A program made the translations under genes and the position numbers. DNA of 64,000 nt from Pseudoneurospora amorphoporcata (taxonomy: Eukaryota > Ascomycota > Sordariomycetes > Sordariales > Sordariaceae). The notes beneath the pieces are model-generated. The model was given only the letters and a program-made list of their open reading frames with translations, was not told the origin of the DNA and searched no databases. The stretch is taken from assembly GCA_033297205.1 (NCBI GenBank), contig MU859061.1, positions 372,001 to 436,000 on the forward strand, read 5' to 3'. Of this stretch, positions 43,890 to 54,808 are shown piece after piece (the stretch's first letter is position 1; each line of letters begins with the position of its first letter).

Positions 43890-44852
43890 TTTGACAGGGC
43901 GGTGATGGTGGTGGTTTGTTTACTTTGTAGGGGTTGTGTGTGGTGTTGTAAGTTGGTTGTTGTGGGATGGGGCTTCTTGTTTAATGTCTTGAGGGTGGTC
44001 GACAACGGAAAGTATCGTTGAAGAGAAGCTTCGCCCCTTCACAAATAGGATAAAAGAAGGGTTTGGGATGAAAACCCTAAAATAAAGGTTTAGCCCTCTG
44101 AACTCTTTTATAGACCATGGCCCAGAACGAACCTCGTGACTCCCAACCAATGATGGCGTGCTATATGACACTTGCCCAAGCTGAACAAGCCTGGATGTAT
44201 GTCAGTGAGTGAGACTGTGAGATGCAGTGTGAGAGGGTGTCGTCCTCTCTCTCTCTCCGCTTAGGCAGGTGATGAGCCTTTCAGGTTGAGATAAAGCAGA
44301 ACGGCACAGGCGAACGCGCGCGCTTAACCCTAACCCGTAATGCTTACCCCCTTATTCCCCGCTTTGCTCACCGAACGCCAGGTGGGCCAATAGAAATAGC
44401 CGATTGCCGGCCTGCCGAAAGCTGGCACGGATGACAACGCGGATTGGGAAAGCCATTGGATGGCATCATCGGTCTTGGACCGGGGTTTGAGTATCGATGG
44501 GTGGGAGTTCCAACATCACCCCTCCGTCGTCGGCGTTCATTGTGATACTACCTACCTACCGATCTTTTCATCAATTGAAAAAGCTGTTGTTAAATTTTTT
44601 TATTCCTCTTCCATCTTGCCCGTGAAGCTATTCCCAGTGACCGCGGACTCACTTACACGAAGCTTTTCTTTCCCAAAGCGGACGCGGAACTGGTCCTTCC
44701 TTACACCCGTACTTCGACTAGTGATTGGATTAGTCAACCACGAAAACGCCATCAGCGTCTTTCGCAACCACCAAGACACCGTTGTTGTTATACGCACCAC
44801 AAAGAGTCACAAAGTTCTCAATAGGGAAACGCAGAAAAAAAAAAGCGACGCC
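43890..44852. promoter_or_regulatory. Bidirectional promoter region of the METTL7-like and Pcs60-like genes
   Basis: Contains a TATA box on the minus strand (TATAAAAG, 44105-44112), CCAAT boxes at 44147-44151 and 44387-44391, and two telo-box-like motifs: AAAACCCTAA at 44071-44080 and TTAACCCTAACCC at 44324-44336. An in-frame ATG at 44460 would extend the ligase by 131 residues, but that sequence looks like leader. Confidence 0.55.
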
Positions 44853-46418
44853 ATGCCTTGCCCATTTGACCTCCAAGCCGCCATCCAAGGCGCCGACAAC
44901 GATGTGGCCGTCATCATCCCCTCCAAGCCGCAGGCGCTCACGGTCACCTACGCGGACCTGAAGCGTGAAACTGCTTCATTCCAGAAGAAGCTGGCAGACA
45001 TCGGCATCACCAAGAGCTCTCCCGTGTCCATCGCCACCGTCAACTCGTACGAGTTCATCGTCTCCTTCCTGGCCGCCTCGTGGCAGCGCGGCATTGCCGC
45101 CCCTCTCAACCCGGCCTACAAGCAGGAGGAGTTTGAGTTCTACATCGAGGACGTCAAGTCCGCCATTGTGCTTGTCCCCAAAGGCGCCTACGCCGCGGGG
45201 GCTCCCGCCGTGAAGGCCGCGCAAAAGTTCAACGCCGCCATCGCCGAATCCTACTGGGATTCCAGCAAAAAAGAAGTCGCTCTCGACGTCAAGGAGCTCG
45301 GTCAACTCAAGGGAAAACCCGCCCAGCCCTTGCTGAAGCCAGACGCCGATGACATCGCCCTGGTCCTGCACACCTCCGGCACCACCTCGCGCCCCAAAGT
45401 CGTCCCGCTCACGCACCGCAACCTGACGCGCACCATGAAGAACATCCGCAACACGTACCAACTCACCCCCTCCGACCGCACCATGCTGGTCATGCCTTTG
45501 TTCCATGTCCACGGCCTCTTGTGTGGCCTTTTGGCCCCCCTCTTGACAGGAGGCAGCATGGTCGTGCCGACCAAATTCTCCGCCACCGATTTCTGGCCCG
45601 ACTTTATTTCTCACGGCGCAAACTGGTACACCGCCGTGCCAACCATCCACCAGATCCTGCTCAAGCACCCGGTCCCGAACCCTTTGCCCAAAATCCGCTT
45701 CATCCGATCTTGCTCTTCTCCCCTTTCCCCCACAGTCTTTCACAACTTGGAAAAGACCTTCCAGGCCCCAGTGCTGGAAGCCTACGCCATGACCGAGGCC
45801 GCCCACCAAATGACTTCCAACCCTTTGCCGTCAGTTGGCAAGCGCAAGCCTGGCACGGTCGGCTTGGGCCAAGGCGTGGAAGTCGCCATCCTTGACCTAG
45901 ACCAGGACAAGGTTCTTCCCGACGGCGCCGAAGGCGAGATTTGTATTAGAGGAGAAAACGTCACAAAGGGATACCTAAACAACGAAGCAGCCAACGCCTC
46001 CTCCTTCACTCCTTCAGGATACTTCCGCACCGGCGACCAAGGCAAGAAGGACGAAGACGGGTACGTGGTCATTACCGGTAGAATCAAGGAGTTGATCAAC
46101 AAAGGAGGAGAGAAGATTTCTCCTATCGAGCTGGATAATGTTTTGACGCGCCACCCGGCCGTTTCCGAGGCTGTGAGTTTTGCTGTGCCGGATGACATGT
46201 ACGGGCAGGAAGTTGCCGTGGCGATTGTCCTTAAGCCGGGGCAGAAGGGCGATGCGGAGGAGTTTAGGAAGTGGGTGGGCGATAAGCTGGCGAAATTCAA
46301 GGTTCCCAAGAAGATTTATTTCACGGATGTGATGCCCAAGACGGCGACGGGCAAGATTCAGAGGAGGATTGTGGCGGAGGAGATGTTGAAGAAGGAGAGC
46401 CGGACTTCCAAGTTGTAG
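44853..46418 (+). CDS. pcs60: Peroxisomal AMP-forming acyl-CoA ligase, Pcs60/oxalyl-CoA synthetase type
   Basis: Single exon, 521 aa, starting MPCPFDLQAAIQG. ANL-superfamily motifs are present: the P-loop LHTSGTTSRPKVVPLTHRN (about 170-188), YAMTEAAHQM, YFRTGDQGKKDEDGY, GRIKELINKGGEKISP and, near the end, PKTATGKIQRR, whose Lys catalyses adenylation. It ends SKL, a perfect type-1 peroxisomal signal. Yeast Pcs60 and plant AAE3 are oxalyl-CoA synthetases of this shape; another small or medium-chain acid remains possible. The start at 44853 matches where family similarity begins. The frame is also open from an ATG at 44460, but those residues are not conserved-looking and an A-rich leader stretch precedes the chosen start. 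Confidence 0.92.
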   Translation: MPCPFDLQAAIQGADNDVAVIIPSKPQALTVTYADLKRETASFQKKLADIGITKSSPVSIATVNSYEFIVSFLAASWQRGIAAPLNPAYKQEEFEFYIEDVKSAIVLVPKGAYAAGAPAVKAAQKFNAAIAESYWDSSKKEVALDVKELGQLKGKPAQPLLKPDADDIALVLHTSGTTSRPKVVPLTHRNLTRTMKNIRNTYQLTPSDRTMLVMPLFHVHGLLCGLLAPLLTGGSMVVPTKFSATDFWPDFISHGANWYTAVPTIHQILLKHPVPNPLPKIRFIRSCSSPLSPTVFHNLEKTFQAPVLEAYAMTEAAHQMTSNPLPSVGKRKPGTVGLGQGVEVAILDLDQDKVLPDGAEGEICIRGENVTKGYLNNEAANASSFTPSGYFRTGDQGKKDEDGYVVITGRIKELINKGGEKISPIELDNVLTRHPAVSEAVSFAVPDDMYGQEVAVAIVLKPGQKGDAEEFRKWVGDKLAKFKVPKKIYFTDVMPKTATGKIQRRIVAEEMLKKESRTSKL

Positions 46419-47816
46419 ACTAAGTTGGAGGTTGTGAGGCGGATGGATAGATGTATGGATGGGTGTAAATGGGGTTGTAAAGCCTGATGGGTTGTCTATA
46501 TGCCGTGGCATAGAAGGTCTCCTATTGTGGAGATGGAATGTGAGGTCTAAATTTGTGTTCATTAGGTTGCTAGAGCATCCATAACTTCACACCAGGAATT
46601 TCTCAGTGTGGAACAATGGGAATTGTTTGACAGAAGCCGATAACAAAGGTGAGTAGAGAGATATAAAATTCCATGCTGTCTGTTCGTCGTGTATAGAATT
46701 CTGATCTAGGCATGCGAAGTTTCACGTTCTACTCACTTCGGTTCATGGAAGCTTCTAAAGTCACTGAACATGTTAAGCCTGATGAGGTGAAACGGATAAT
46801 CCTACTGAGAGCAAACAAGCAGGCTTATTTGCCTTCGCCCACTGGATACCACCATAGCCTCCCTCCTACCTCCACTCTCCTCAGATAGTTCTTAAAGGTA
46901 AGAGAACTTGCAATCAACTCCTCTTCCGACTCGCAATATCACAATCATCAGACTTGAACAAAAATACCATTATTAAACTACCTAAGGCAACTTTCTACAC
47001 TGCGAACCCCGAGCAATGAGATGATGCAACTAACAGCCTGTATGAATGCCAAACCAAAACACAAAAAAGCCAAATAACAAACGACCAACAACCACAAAAT
47101 GTCAAATAAACAAACACAATGACAAGCAACCTTTCAATGCGCGCTAATACCCTCTTCTCTTCATACTCAACTCAACTTCTCGTCAGTCAGTTCATCTCTC
47201 TTCTCCCAAACCCAGCCCACGGCTAAATGAGGTGGCTGGCAAACAAGCCTTCGCCGATCATCCTAACTCTTTCTTGTTTCCACCATGCCATCCATGAGCT
47301 TCATGTACTGCAGTAGCCCTGTGGGGTGACTTTCGTGCTTCACCATACAACAATCCATATCCACTCAGATCACCGACGATCGTCCGTTTCATCCACCAGA
47401 GATCAACATTTCCTCAGGTCCTTAATCCAAAACCCGGTTCCCGGTCCCCCAAGTGTGGCTGGTGCAAAAAGGTACCAAATGCAATGGCGGCAATGGTGAT
47501 GTGTTGAGGGACGGTGAAGAGAGTGAGAGAGAGAGGTAATTAAGTCTAGTAGTGGTTTCTTTCTGCAAATATGGGGTCATATGATGTGTGCGCTCCATGC
47601 AACCTAGAAAAAAACACAGGCTGCAGCAAAACTGCCAACAACAACGACAAAGTTTTCCATCTCAGCCGAGAGAAACAACAGAGAATATGTGTGCGCGCAA
47701 CAGGATGGCCCAATTAGTAACTCCATCTGATTTGCAGTAGTAATCGAGAGAAAAACACCCCAACATTTCCGACCCACGATACACCATTATTGTTCACAAG
47801 TCATCCGAAGCGTTCT
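46419..47816. other. Convergent spacer between pcs60 and ecm33
   Basis: No gene is supported; 3' flanks only. The part near ecm33 may be a long 3' UTR. Confidence 0.6.
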
Positions 47817-49196
47817 TTACAGGAGGAGCTGGGCAACAACACCAGCAGCGGCGAGGAAGAGACCGATGTTGACGGAAAGACCGGCAGCACCGCTGTCCTT
47901 GTTGCTGGAGTCCTTGTTATCAGAGCCGTTGCCGCCCTTGGTACCCTCACCAGAGCCGGTCTTGCCGGAAGTATCCTGGTTGGCCTCCTTGTTGTTGGAC
48001 TCGCAGTCGAAGGTACCCTCGATCTTACCGTTACCTCCTTGCTTGCTGGGAGCCATCTTCTCAAGAGCCTTGCAGGAGTCGGTGACATCGTTGGTGGAAG
48101 AAAGATCGAAAGCGCCACGGACGCTCTGGAGCTTGGGGAACTTGACCCTGTAGGAAGAATAGTCAGTAACGATTCATAGAAACCAAAAAACAGCAGATAA
48201 AAACTTACTCGGTGAAGTTACCACGGAGCTTGATGGCACCGACGACGGTCTCGAGGAGGGGGAAGCCGCTGATCTCCTCAAGAGCAGTGTTGTTGGCAAT
48301 AAGAAGACCACCGCCAATCTGGGTGAGCTTGGGGAAGGTGAGGTTCTGCATGTTCTCGTTACCGACGAACGAGATATCACCAGTCTTGGTCTGGGTAAGG
48401 TTGGGGAAGCTGAAGCTATCGAACTTGTTGTCATCGAAGCGGGCAGAGCCGTTGACGACCTCGAGAGAGGGGAAGCTGATCTTGGAGACATCCGAGACAG
48501 CCAGGTTCATAGCCCAGATGAGGTTGGGGAAGTTGACCTCCATGTCGAGACCGTTGGCGTGGATGTTAAGGTCACCCGTGATCTGCTTGATAGCGGGCTC
48601 ATACTTGGTGATGAACTGGTTGTTGTCAAGGTTCATGCTCTTGATGCTGGTGACATTGATGGCATCAATGTTGCGGAGATGGGAGTCGGAGATGGTGACC
48701 TCGTCGACCTTGTTGAGCTGGGTGATGCCCATATCGGCAGGGTTGCCAATGGACTGCCAGGTGAGCTTGCTGACGGAGGTAAGCTTGGGCAAGTTGATGC
48801 TGTTCAGTTGAGTGGTCTTGACAAGCTTGAACTCGCCACCAATCTGCTCGAGGGTCTCGGAGCCGATGTTGTTGATGTTGGGGTTGTTCTCGATCTTGAG
48901 ATCGCCAGTGATGATCTGAGGACCGGTCAACTGGAAGTCACCGGCAACATCCTTGGTAACAACGACGGAACCCTTGACAGTCTTGCAGTTAGCAAGACCG
49001 GTAGCATCGGCCTGGCTGTTGACGGTGGTGGTACCGCCGGAGACGGTGCAGGTGGAGGTGGCCGACTGGGCTATAAAAGAGGGGAAAGAGGTCAGCCATG
49101 GCACCGCTAAGAAGTGATAGCAGAATAGCTGAGCGTAGACATACCAGAAGCGGCACCAATCGCCAGGACGGCGGGAGCGAGGTACTTGACGAGCAT
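47817..49196 (-). CDS. ecm33: GPI-anchored cell wall protein Ecm33
   Basis: Three exons, 49196-49145, 49070-48209 and 48147-47817, give 414 aa. A signal peptide (MLVKYLAPAVLAIGAASA) starts it. A body of leucine-rich, receptor L-domain-like repeats follows (recurring N-LTFPKLTQIGGGLLI-type units with N-glycosylation sites such as NVT, NFT and NLT). A Ser/Asn/Lys/Gly-rich linker comes next, and the C-terminus is hydrophobic (LFLAAAGVVAQLLL), as needed for GPI attachment just after the Gly/Ala/Asn stretch. Ecm33 family proteins sit at the plasma membrane and wall and support wall integrity and mannoprotein assembly. The very long upstream gap suggests an extended promoter. Confidence 0.94.
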
Positions 49197-52100
49197 CTTG
49201 ACGAGCTGATGAAGAGGAGTTAGCGATGGTGTTCAGTTGGCAAAATAACAACCGGTCCGATATCGCGGTCGAAGTGATAAGACTGGTTGAGTGGTGTAGC
49301 GTATTGGTGATATGCGGCGGAAAAAAAACGCGAATGCAGTAGACTTTAGTATGTCTACAAGCTGTGCGATCTCGGATCGTGCCAGTCCAAAAAGATGTAT
49401 GATCGGGAAGTGCTGAAAGCAGTGCTTTGAAAAACTGAAGAGGGTCGAAAGACGTGGCCGGTTGGAGTTGCACCCAAAATTGGTCGGTAGTCGGTTCCTC
49501 CACTGGTAGAGATAGTCGCCCCTATTCCTTCCTAACCAAGCCCTCGAGTTCCTTGGCGATTCGGGTTGTTGGAAAGAGCAGGCAACGCATGTTGTTCCGT
49601 GACTTCCATATGTTGATGTTGATATGGCGGTAGGCGATCTCGTGATTTCTTCGTGAATCCTCCCAAGGGGTTCGTCTTTTCCGTGTTTCAAACTTTGGAC
49701 TGGCACGACTGGGCGATATCGTCGGGAACAGCGTCCGCACAATTGTTGCTGCTGATGCTGGTGGTTCTCACGGCCGTGTACCGACTGAAATGAAAATCAA
49801 CATACCTTTTGTGATTAAATTCTACTGAAGAACGGGGAAGGGACGCGATCGAGTGCAGAGAGAACGAGTGGTGGTGTGCGAGTTTAAAAGGGCAAGAGCG
49901 ACGGGGTGACGGTCGTTCTTTCGGAGCCTTCAAAGGTAAGAGGGTGAATGGTAAGAGTCTGTAACGAAGGACTAGAATTCAATGAGGAGAAGGAAGGATG
50001 GAAGGAAGAAGGCCGCGAAGGAGGGAAGAAGAGGCAGTTGTGGCTGGAGGAGGTAAGAAAGCAGGAGCAGGAGACGGGACGGAACACAAAAACCTGCAGA
50101 AAGAAGGGGGTCGATCAACCTTGGACTTCACCACCGCACACGGGGGGGGGTGCCAGCCACGGGTGGATCGCTCATGTATCTTGAAAGGTACCCGCGCCTC
50201 CTCTGCGGTTTCTCATTGGCGCGGTCCTGCCCAGGGAGGGCCGCCAGGGGTGTGAGCGGACTAGAGCAGGCACTGCGGCCACACCACGGGCGTTCATGCT
50301 CGGCTACGCTACTGTACAGCTGGCTTGGTACATTTGCTGGATGGAGCCTCCTGAATGCAAAGGGAAGGCAGGGCGCATCTGACTGGTCCAGCAGCGCCCT
50401 GGTCAGAGTCGGGTTCCTTGAAATTTTTGGTGCCATTGCTTCATCAGTCAAGCCGGACCTCGAGCGGACCTGTTGAACGGGCTTGTCAGGGGCTTGGCTG
50501 GAGACTTGTCAGTGTCATGGAGTTGAAGTTTCAGCGGCAAGTGCCTGTGTTCATTCCATCAGCCAGTGGCCTCGGTTCTGGCCCGGGCATGTCCACCAGT
50601 GAGGCCAATGACGCCGCGTGACCGCCCACGAGAAGCGAAGAAACGAGTCAACCGGCGACCTTGTCAAAGTGGAAATAAAATAAAGTCTTCGTGATGGCTG
50701 ATGAGACGGTCCCAAGACGGGCAAGACAGACATGGAAGAAGCACTCGCTTGGCCCTGTTTACAAATATAGCAGGATCTCGGCTCTTCATCCTTCATCCAT
50801 AATCCGTATCCATCATGACACTCGCTTTCCCCGACTTTTGACTTGAGGGTCTGGTGGTCTGGATCCCGAGTTATGGTCCTGGTTTAAATGCAAAAGCCGG
50901 TTGGCGAGATTTGTTGATTCACCATCGGTCATGACGATGAGAAAGAGGCATCGCGTCTTTCATCCGTCGGTTCCCCCGTCAACAACTGCCGGCGCCAAAA
51001 TGGCTTTTAGAAAATGGGACACGGCATGTTTGCGTGGTCAAGGCCGATTGAAGCCGGGATGAGGCGCCGATAGAGTGTCTGAACAAAGTAAACAGAGAAT
51101 TCAAGATGCCAAGCTTTTGGCGGCAGTGTTTCCGTGACGACGGGAGCTGGACATTCGAACATTCTGTGACAGACGCCGACGCCACTCGGGCGCGGGTTTC
51201 GGGCTGTTTGGCACGTCCGTTCTCTTGGGTTGCCATTTGCGATCCGTTGGTTGACACAAGTTTGCCGTTTCCACTTGGCCCGCCCCCGACATTGTGACTA
51301 GCCGTGGCGGTGTTTGGTGTTGATGTTTGGCCGTGAGCCTGTGACGCACTTGGGATCTTGTGCTGTTTAATAAGCGAACAAAAAGCAACAACCACATCTT
51401 TTTAGTATCACCGAGCGGGCGGGGATTCTCGCAAAAACCTGATTGATGGTGATCCGGATTCTCTCGCGGAAATTCACACAAGACGAACCAGAGACGGGCG
51501 ATACGAAACTGTGCATGAGCTTTCTGCGCCCAAGATTGGCCAATCTTATCAAACTTTGTTCACACCAGCACACGCAACCACTTTGCACCCCTACTCCAGT
51601 GCAGTCGGGTGCACCACGACCACAGAATGCCCCACCATGTTCGATAGGGAAGCCTTTTAAAATTGAAATCCGTCATGGCCCCATCCGATCTCCATGCGTG
51701 CATCAGCGCAGCACTCAGCAGCAATTGCAACGGCACGTCTTGTTCGCCAACACTGCCCCTGTGCAGCACAGAATTGAGAACAATTCGTTGAATCAAGAAA
51801 AGATGGAGCCGCCAACCACGGGATTTTCATATTGAGAGGCCGGGACGCAAAGAAGATGTGAATCACGGCATGAAAAAAGCAACTCGAATTTATTTCCCCG
51901 TTCTAGAAATCTCCTTAATGGGGGTTTTAAACGTCCATTGTTGTTGATGCCGGTTGTTGTCAGTTATCACATCTCGCCCTCCCTCGAATTAAACCCAATT
52001 GGCACGGACCAATTTCCAGAAGTGCCCCCTTTTCTTCGTTACGTTCACACCCCTAATTATAGAAAGCAGGGGTTCGCGGTTTCTGAAGCGTTTGGAACAC

Positions 52101-54808
52101 TGTGCCCTTCTTCCCCCATTCTGGTTTCCCAGCTGCCATGCCCTGGCACGCCTGGGAAAGGGGGTGCAGCGTCGTGAGTTGTCGTCCAAGCAGAAGAACA
52201 CAGACCGCCTAGCCGTAGCAACAGGAACACTTGGTCCACCCATCCATCGTCATCGACGCCAAACAAAAAAAGAGGGTGTTGGATTCACGATAGACATGAA
52301 ACTCCAATCTTACAATGTGCGCTACATGCCTTACCGCTACGCCTTACGCAGCAGGGCAGGCAAGCGGGCAAGCACACATCACACTACTGCCAAGCACAAG
52401 TACCGGCATAGCCTTTGGGCAATCAACTTCCATCGCATTGAACCGTTCGCCAAACAGACGTCATGCCATGGCCCTGTGACGGTCACTGACGGACGAAGCA
52501 GACAGACGGTCTGGACGTGCGCTGCCGAACTGTTAGGGCAACATCCTTTTCTGCCTTTTCAAACCAAGAATGTTCGAAATGGAGTTGACATCGAAGAAAG
52601 GATCGCCCTTAGAGGAATTCGAGCTATCAAAAGCTTGTTTCCCCAAACTTCATCATATCAACCTCGTGGATTCACCCAAGAAAGCGACGGACGGGACCAA
52701 GCTTTATACTGATCAACAACACCAGACACATGCTCGCTCGTTCAACTCGACCGGGATAGATGTGATGTGCCGACTTCACAATGATCTTCTTTTGATGACA
52801 TCCATCTCTTACGGAAACAGTTACAGCCTTGAAACATTACGGGTAACGGGCTGGCAAAAAGGGACAAACAACCATCACCCGTCCCCAACGTCCTTGCATT
52901 CTGATGTATCCCAGCTTACCGCGGCTTGGATCGCATGGCTCATCATCTATCAGGCACCATGTATTTTTTTTTAAATTTTCTAAGGAACGAAAAATCGTTC
53001 ATCACTTTCCAGGCCTTTTCGTCCGTTCGTGACTCGTTGAGCCCTCCGACTCCCCAGGTCCTTGATGCCAAGACTTGTTGCTGATATAAGTGGTGGTTGG
53101 GATCAGATATAAGTTGAATGGTGAGCCTCAATCCTCAGTCGTCTCAAACGGAGGCCCGAGACGGGTAGACAGACCTAAAGGGACCTTAACGAGGCCAGGC
53201 CTTGTGGACGGTCAACATCCAGCTGATGCTGCTGCTGTGCAACCTAGTCTACTTCCTCCCCTCGCTCCTTATTGCCCATGCCCATAACGTTGTCAAAAAG
53301 CGAAACGGATTTAAGCTCGGGTGGTTACTCATTCGTCAACTTGTTGGAGTCTGAAAACCCTCAACAACTTGTCGTTTGGTCTACAAACAACATCCGCGGA
53401 GTAAAAGGCCGTCAGAACACTTGCATACGTTGTCGTCCCTACACGTGTACAGCTAGCACTAACTTACATACTACAAGTACATGCCTCCATCGCTCGTGCG
53501 TATGCACATCAAAGAGGGGGTGCAACCATTCTCTGCATACTAATATGTAGGTGTTCATCTGGTCATTTTTTCATAGCATTTCGTAGTACGTCTCCGAACC
53601 AACATCACCTATGAGCGCTTTCCATCTCGATCTGGCTAGACAACCAGACAACAAGGCAGATCTACACACTCTCTCTCTCCTCTCTTTGTACACCATTCCA
53701 GAAAGCTTGACGCTGAGCCTCAGCACAGCCGCGCCTTGTGTTTCCACTCGCATGTTATTATGATCATCGACGACGATCTTTTTATATGACGGCCAATCTT
53801 TTCTCCTAGGAGAGCAACAGAAGAGAAAGTGATAATCCGTTCCGCGTTTTACCGGATTGTCAGGAACAGTGGATAAAAAGCCAACCTCTTCACTCCAGTG
53901 AAAGGACGTCATATGACAGCTCCAGAGAAACAAAAGAAAAAAAAGAAATAATCGAGCGAGAGAGTTGTGAATATGGAAGATTCAAGATCGCCATGACAAC
54001 CACCTTGTATCCTACCACACTGATAAAACCACCCCCAAAGTATCACTCTCATTGTACCGACCCTAAAGCCGTTGAACTCGCCGCACACAACTTCAGCTTT
54101 GCTCCCCTAGACTAGTCCCCACCTGACTTACCCCGGACTAGCTGACGACTCAAGTATCACTTACACGTACACAAAAACGGTTGGGAGCCCTCACTCAGTT
54201 CACTTGCATACGGCTGACCAGGCATTGGCTTTCAAAGTTGCCCGTGTAAACTGTAGTGTCCTGTCATGTCCCTGTACAACTGTGCAAACGGCGAAGTGCT
54301 CACCGTAACACCCGATGTGAGAACGTTGTGCAAAGTAAGTGTTTGCTTTTGCCTCTAAGAAAAGTAAGTATACAGAGTCGCTCAAGTAAGTCAGGTCATG
54401 CTTGTTTTGTCTTGTCTTGCTTGCTGCTTGTGGTACGTAGGGTGGTACGTAGATATGCGAGGTGATACGGAGACTGTGGGAGGCCGGTTGGGATCATGGG
54501 TCTGTTTATCTGGTCAACAATATTCACATGCTAACGGCCTTTTTGACGAAAGAAACGGATAGTGACGGCCGGTATGGGGATAGAATCTTTCCGAGTTATG
54601 TCAATTTCCATGGTCGCAAATTGTTCGTAGAATCTGAGCTGGTCTATTCTAATCCATGCCCTGGGGGTTAGATCATCATATCATCATTCATCAACTACTC
54701 CCGCACCAGCAACAAGCCCGCTCGGCTCGCCCTCAAAGACACCGCAAAAAAGACGGCTTTCTATCTTCTTCCAACCCATAACTCCGTTCCTTATTCCCTC
54801 CCAACCCC
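49197..54808. other. Large gene-poor interval (5.6 kb) upstream of ecm33
   Basis: No convincing protein gene: the longest frames (for example 51999-52712 plus) lack motifs and have no paired splice structure. A G9 run lies at 50142-50150. Possible contents are a long ecm33 promoter and leader, non-coding transcripts, and the 3' flank of the glycosylase gene at the right end. Confidence 0.5.

Noticed and set aside
44324..44336. A telomere or chromosome end
   Set aside because: Only two CCCTAA units, flanked on both sides by ordinary genes.
44460..44852. In-frame 131-residue N-terminal extension of the Pcs60-like ligase
   Set aside because: Sequence looks like untranslated leader, and family similarity begins at MPCPFDL; a PTS1 enzyme does not need a presequence.
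44976..45809. A 277-residue minus-strand frame opposite the Pcs60-like gene
   Set aside because: Antisense shadow; the plus strand has all ANL-ligase motifs and an SKL terminus.
51999..52712. A 237-residue plus-strand frame in the ecm33 upstream gap
   Set aside because: No recognisable domain, mixed codon style, no splice partners; not enough to call a gene.
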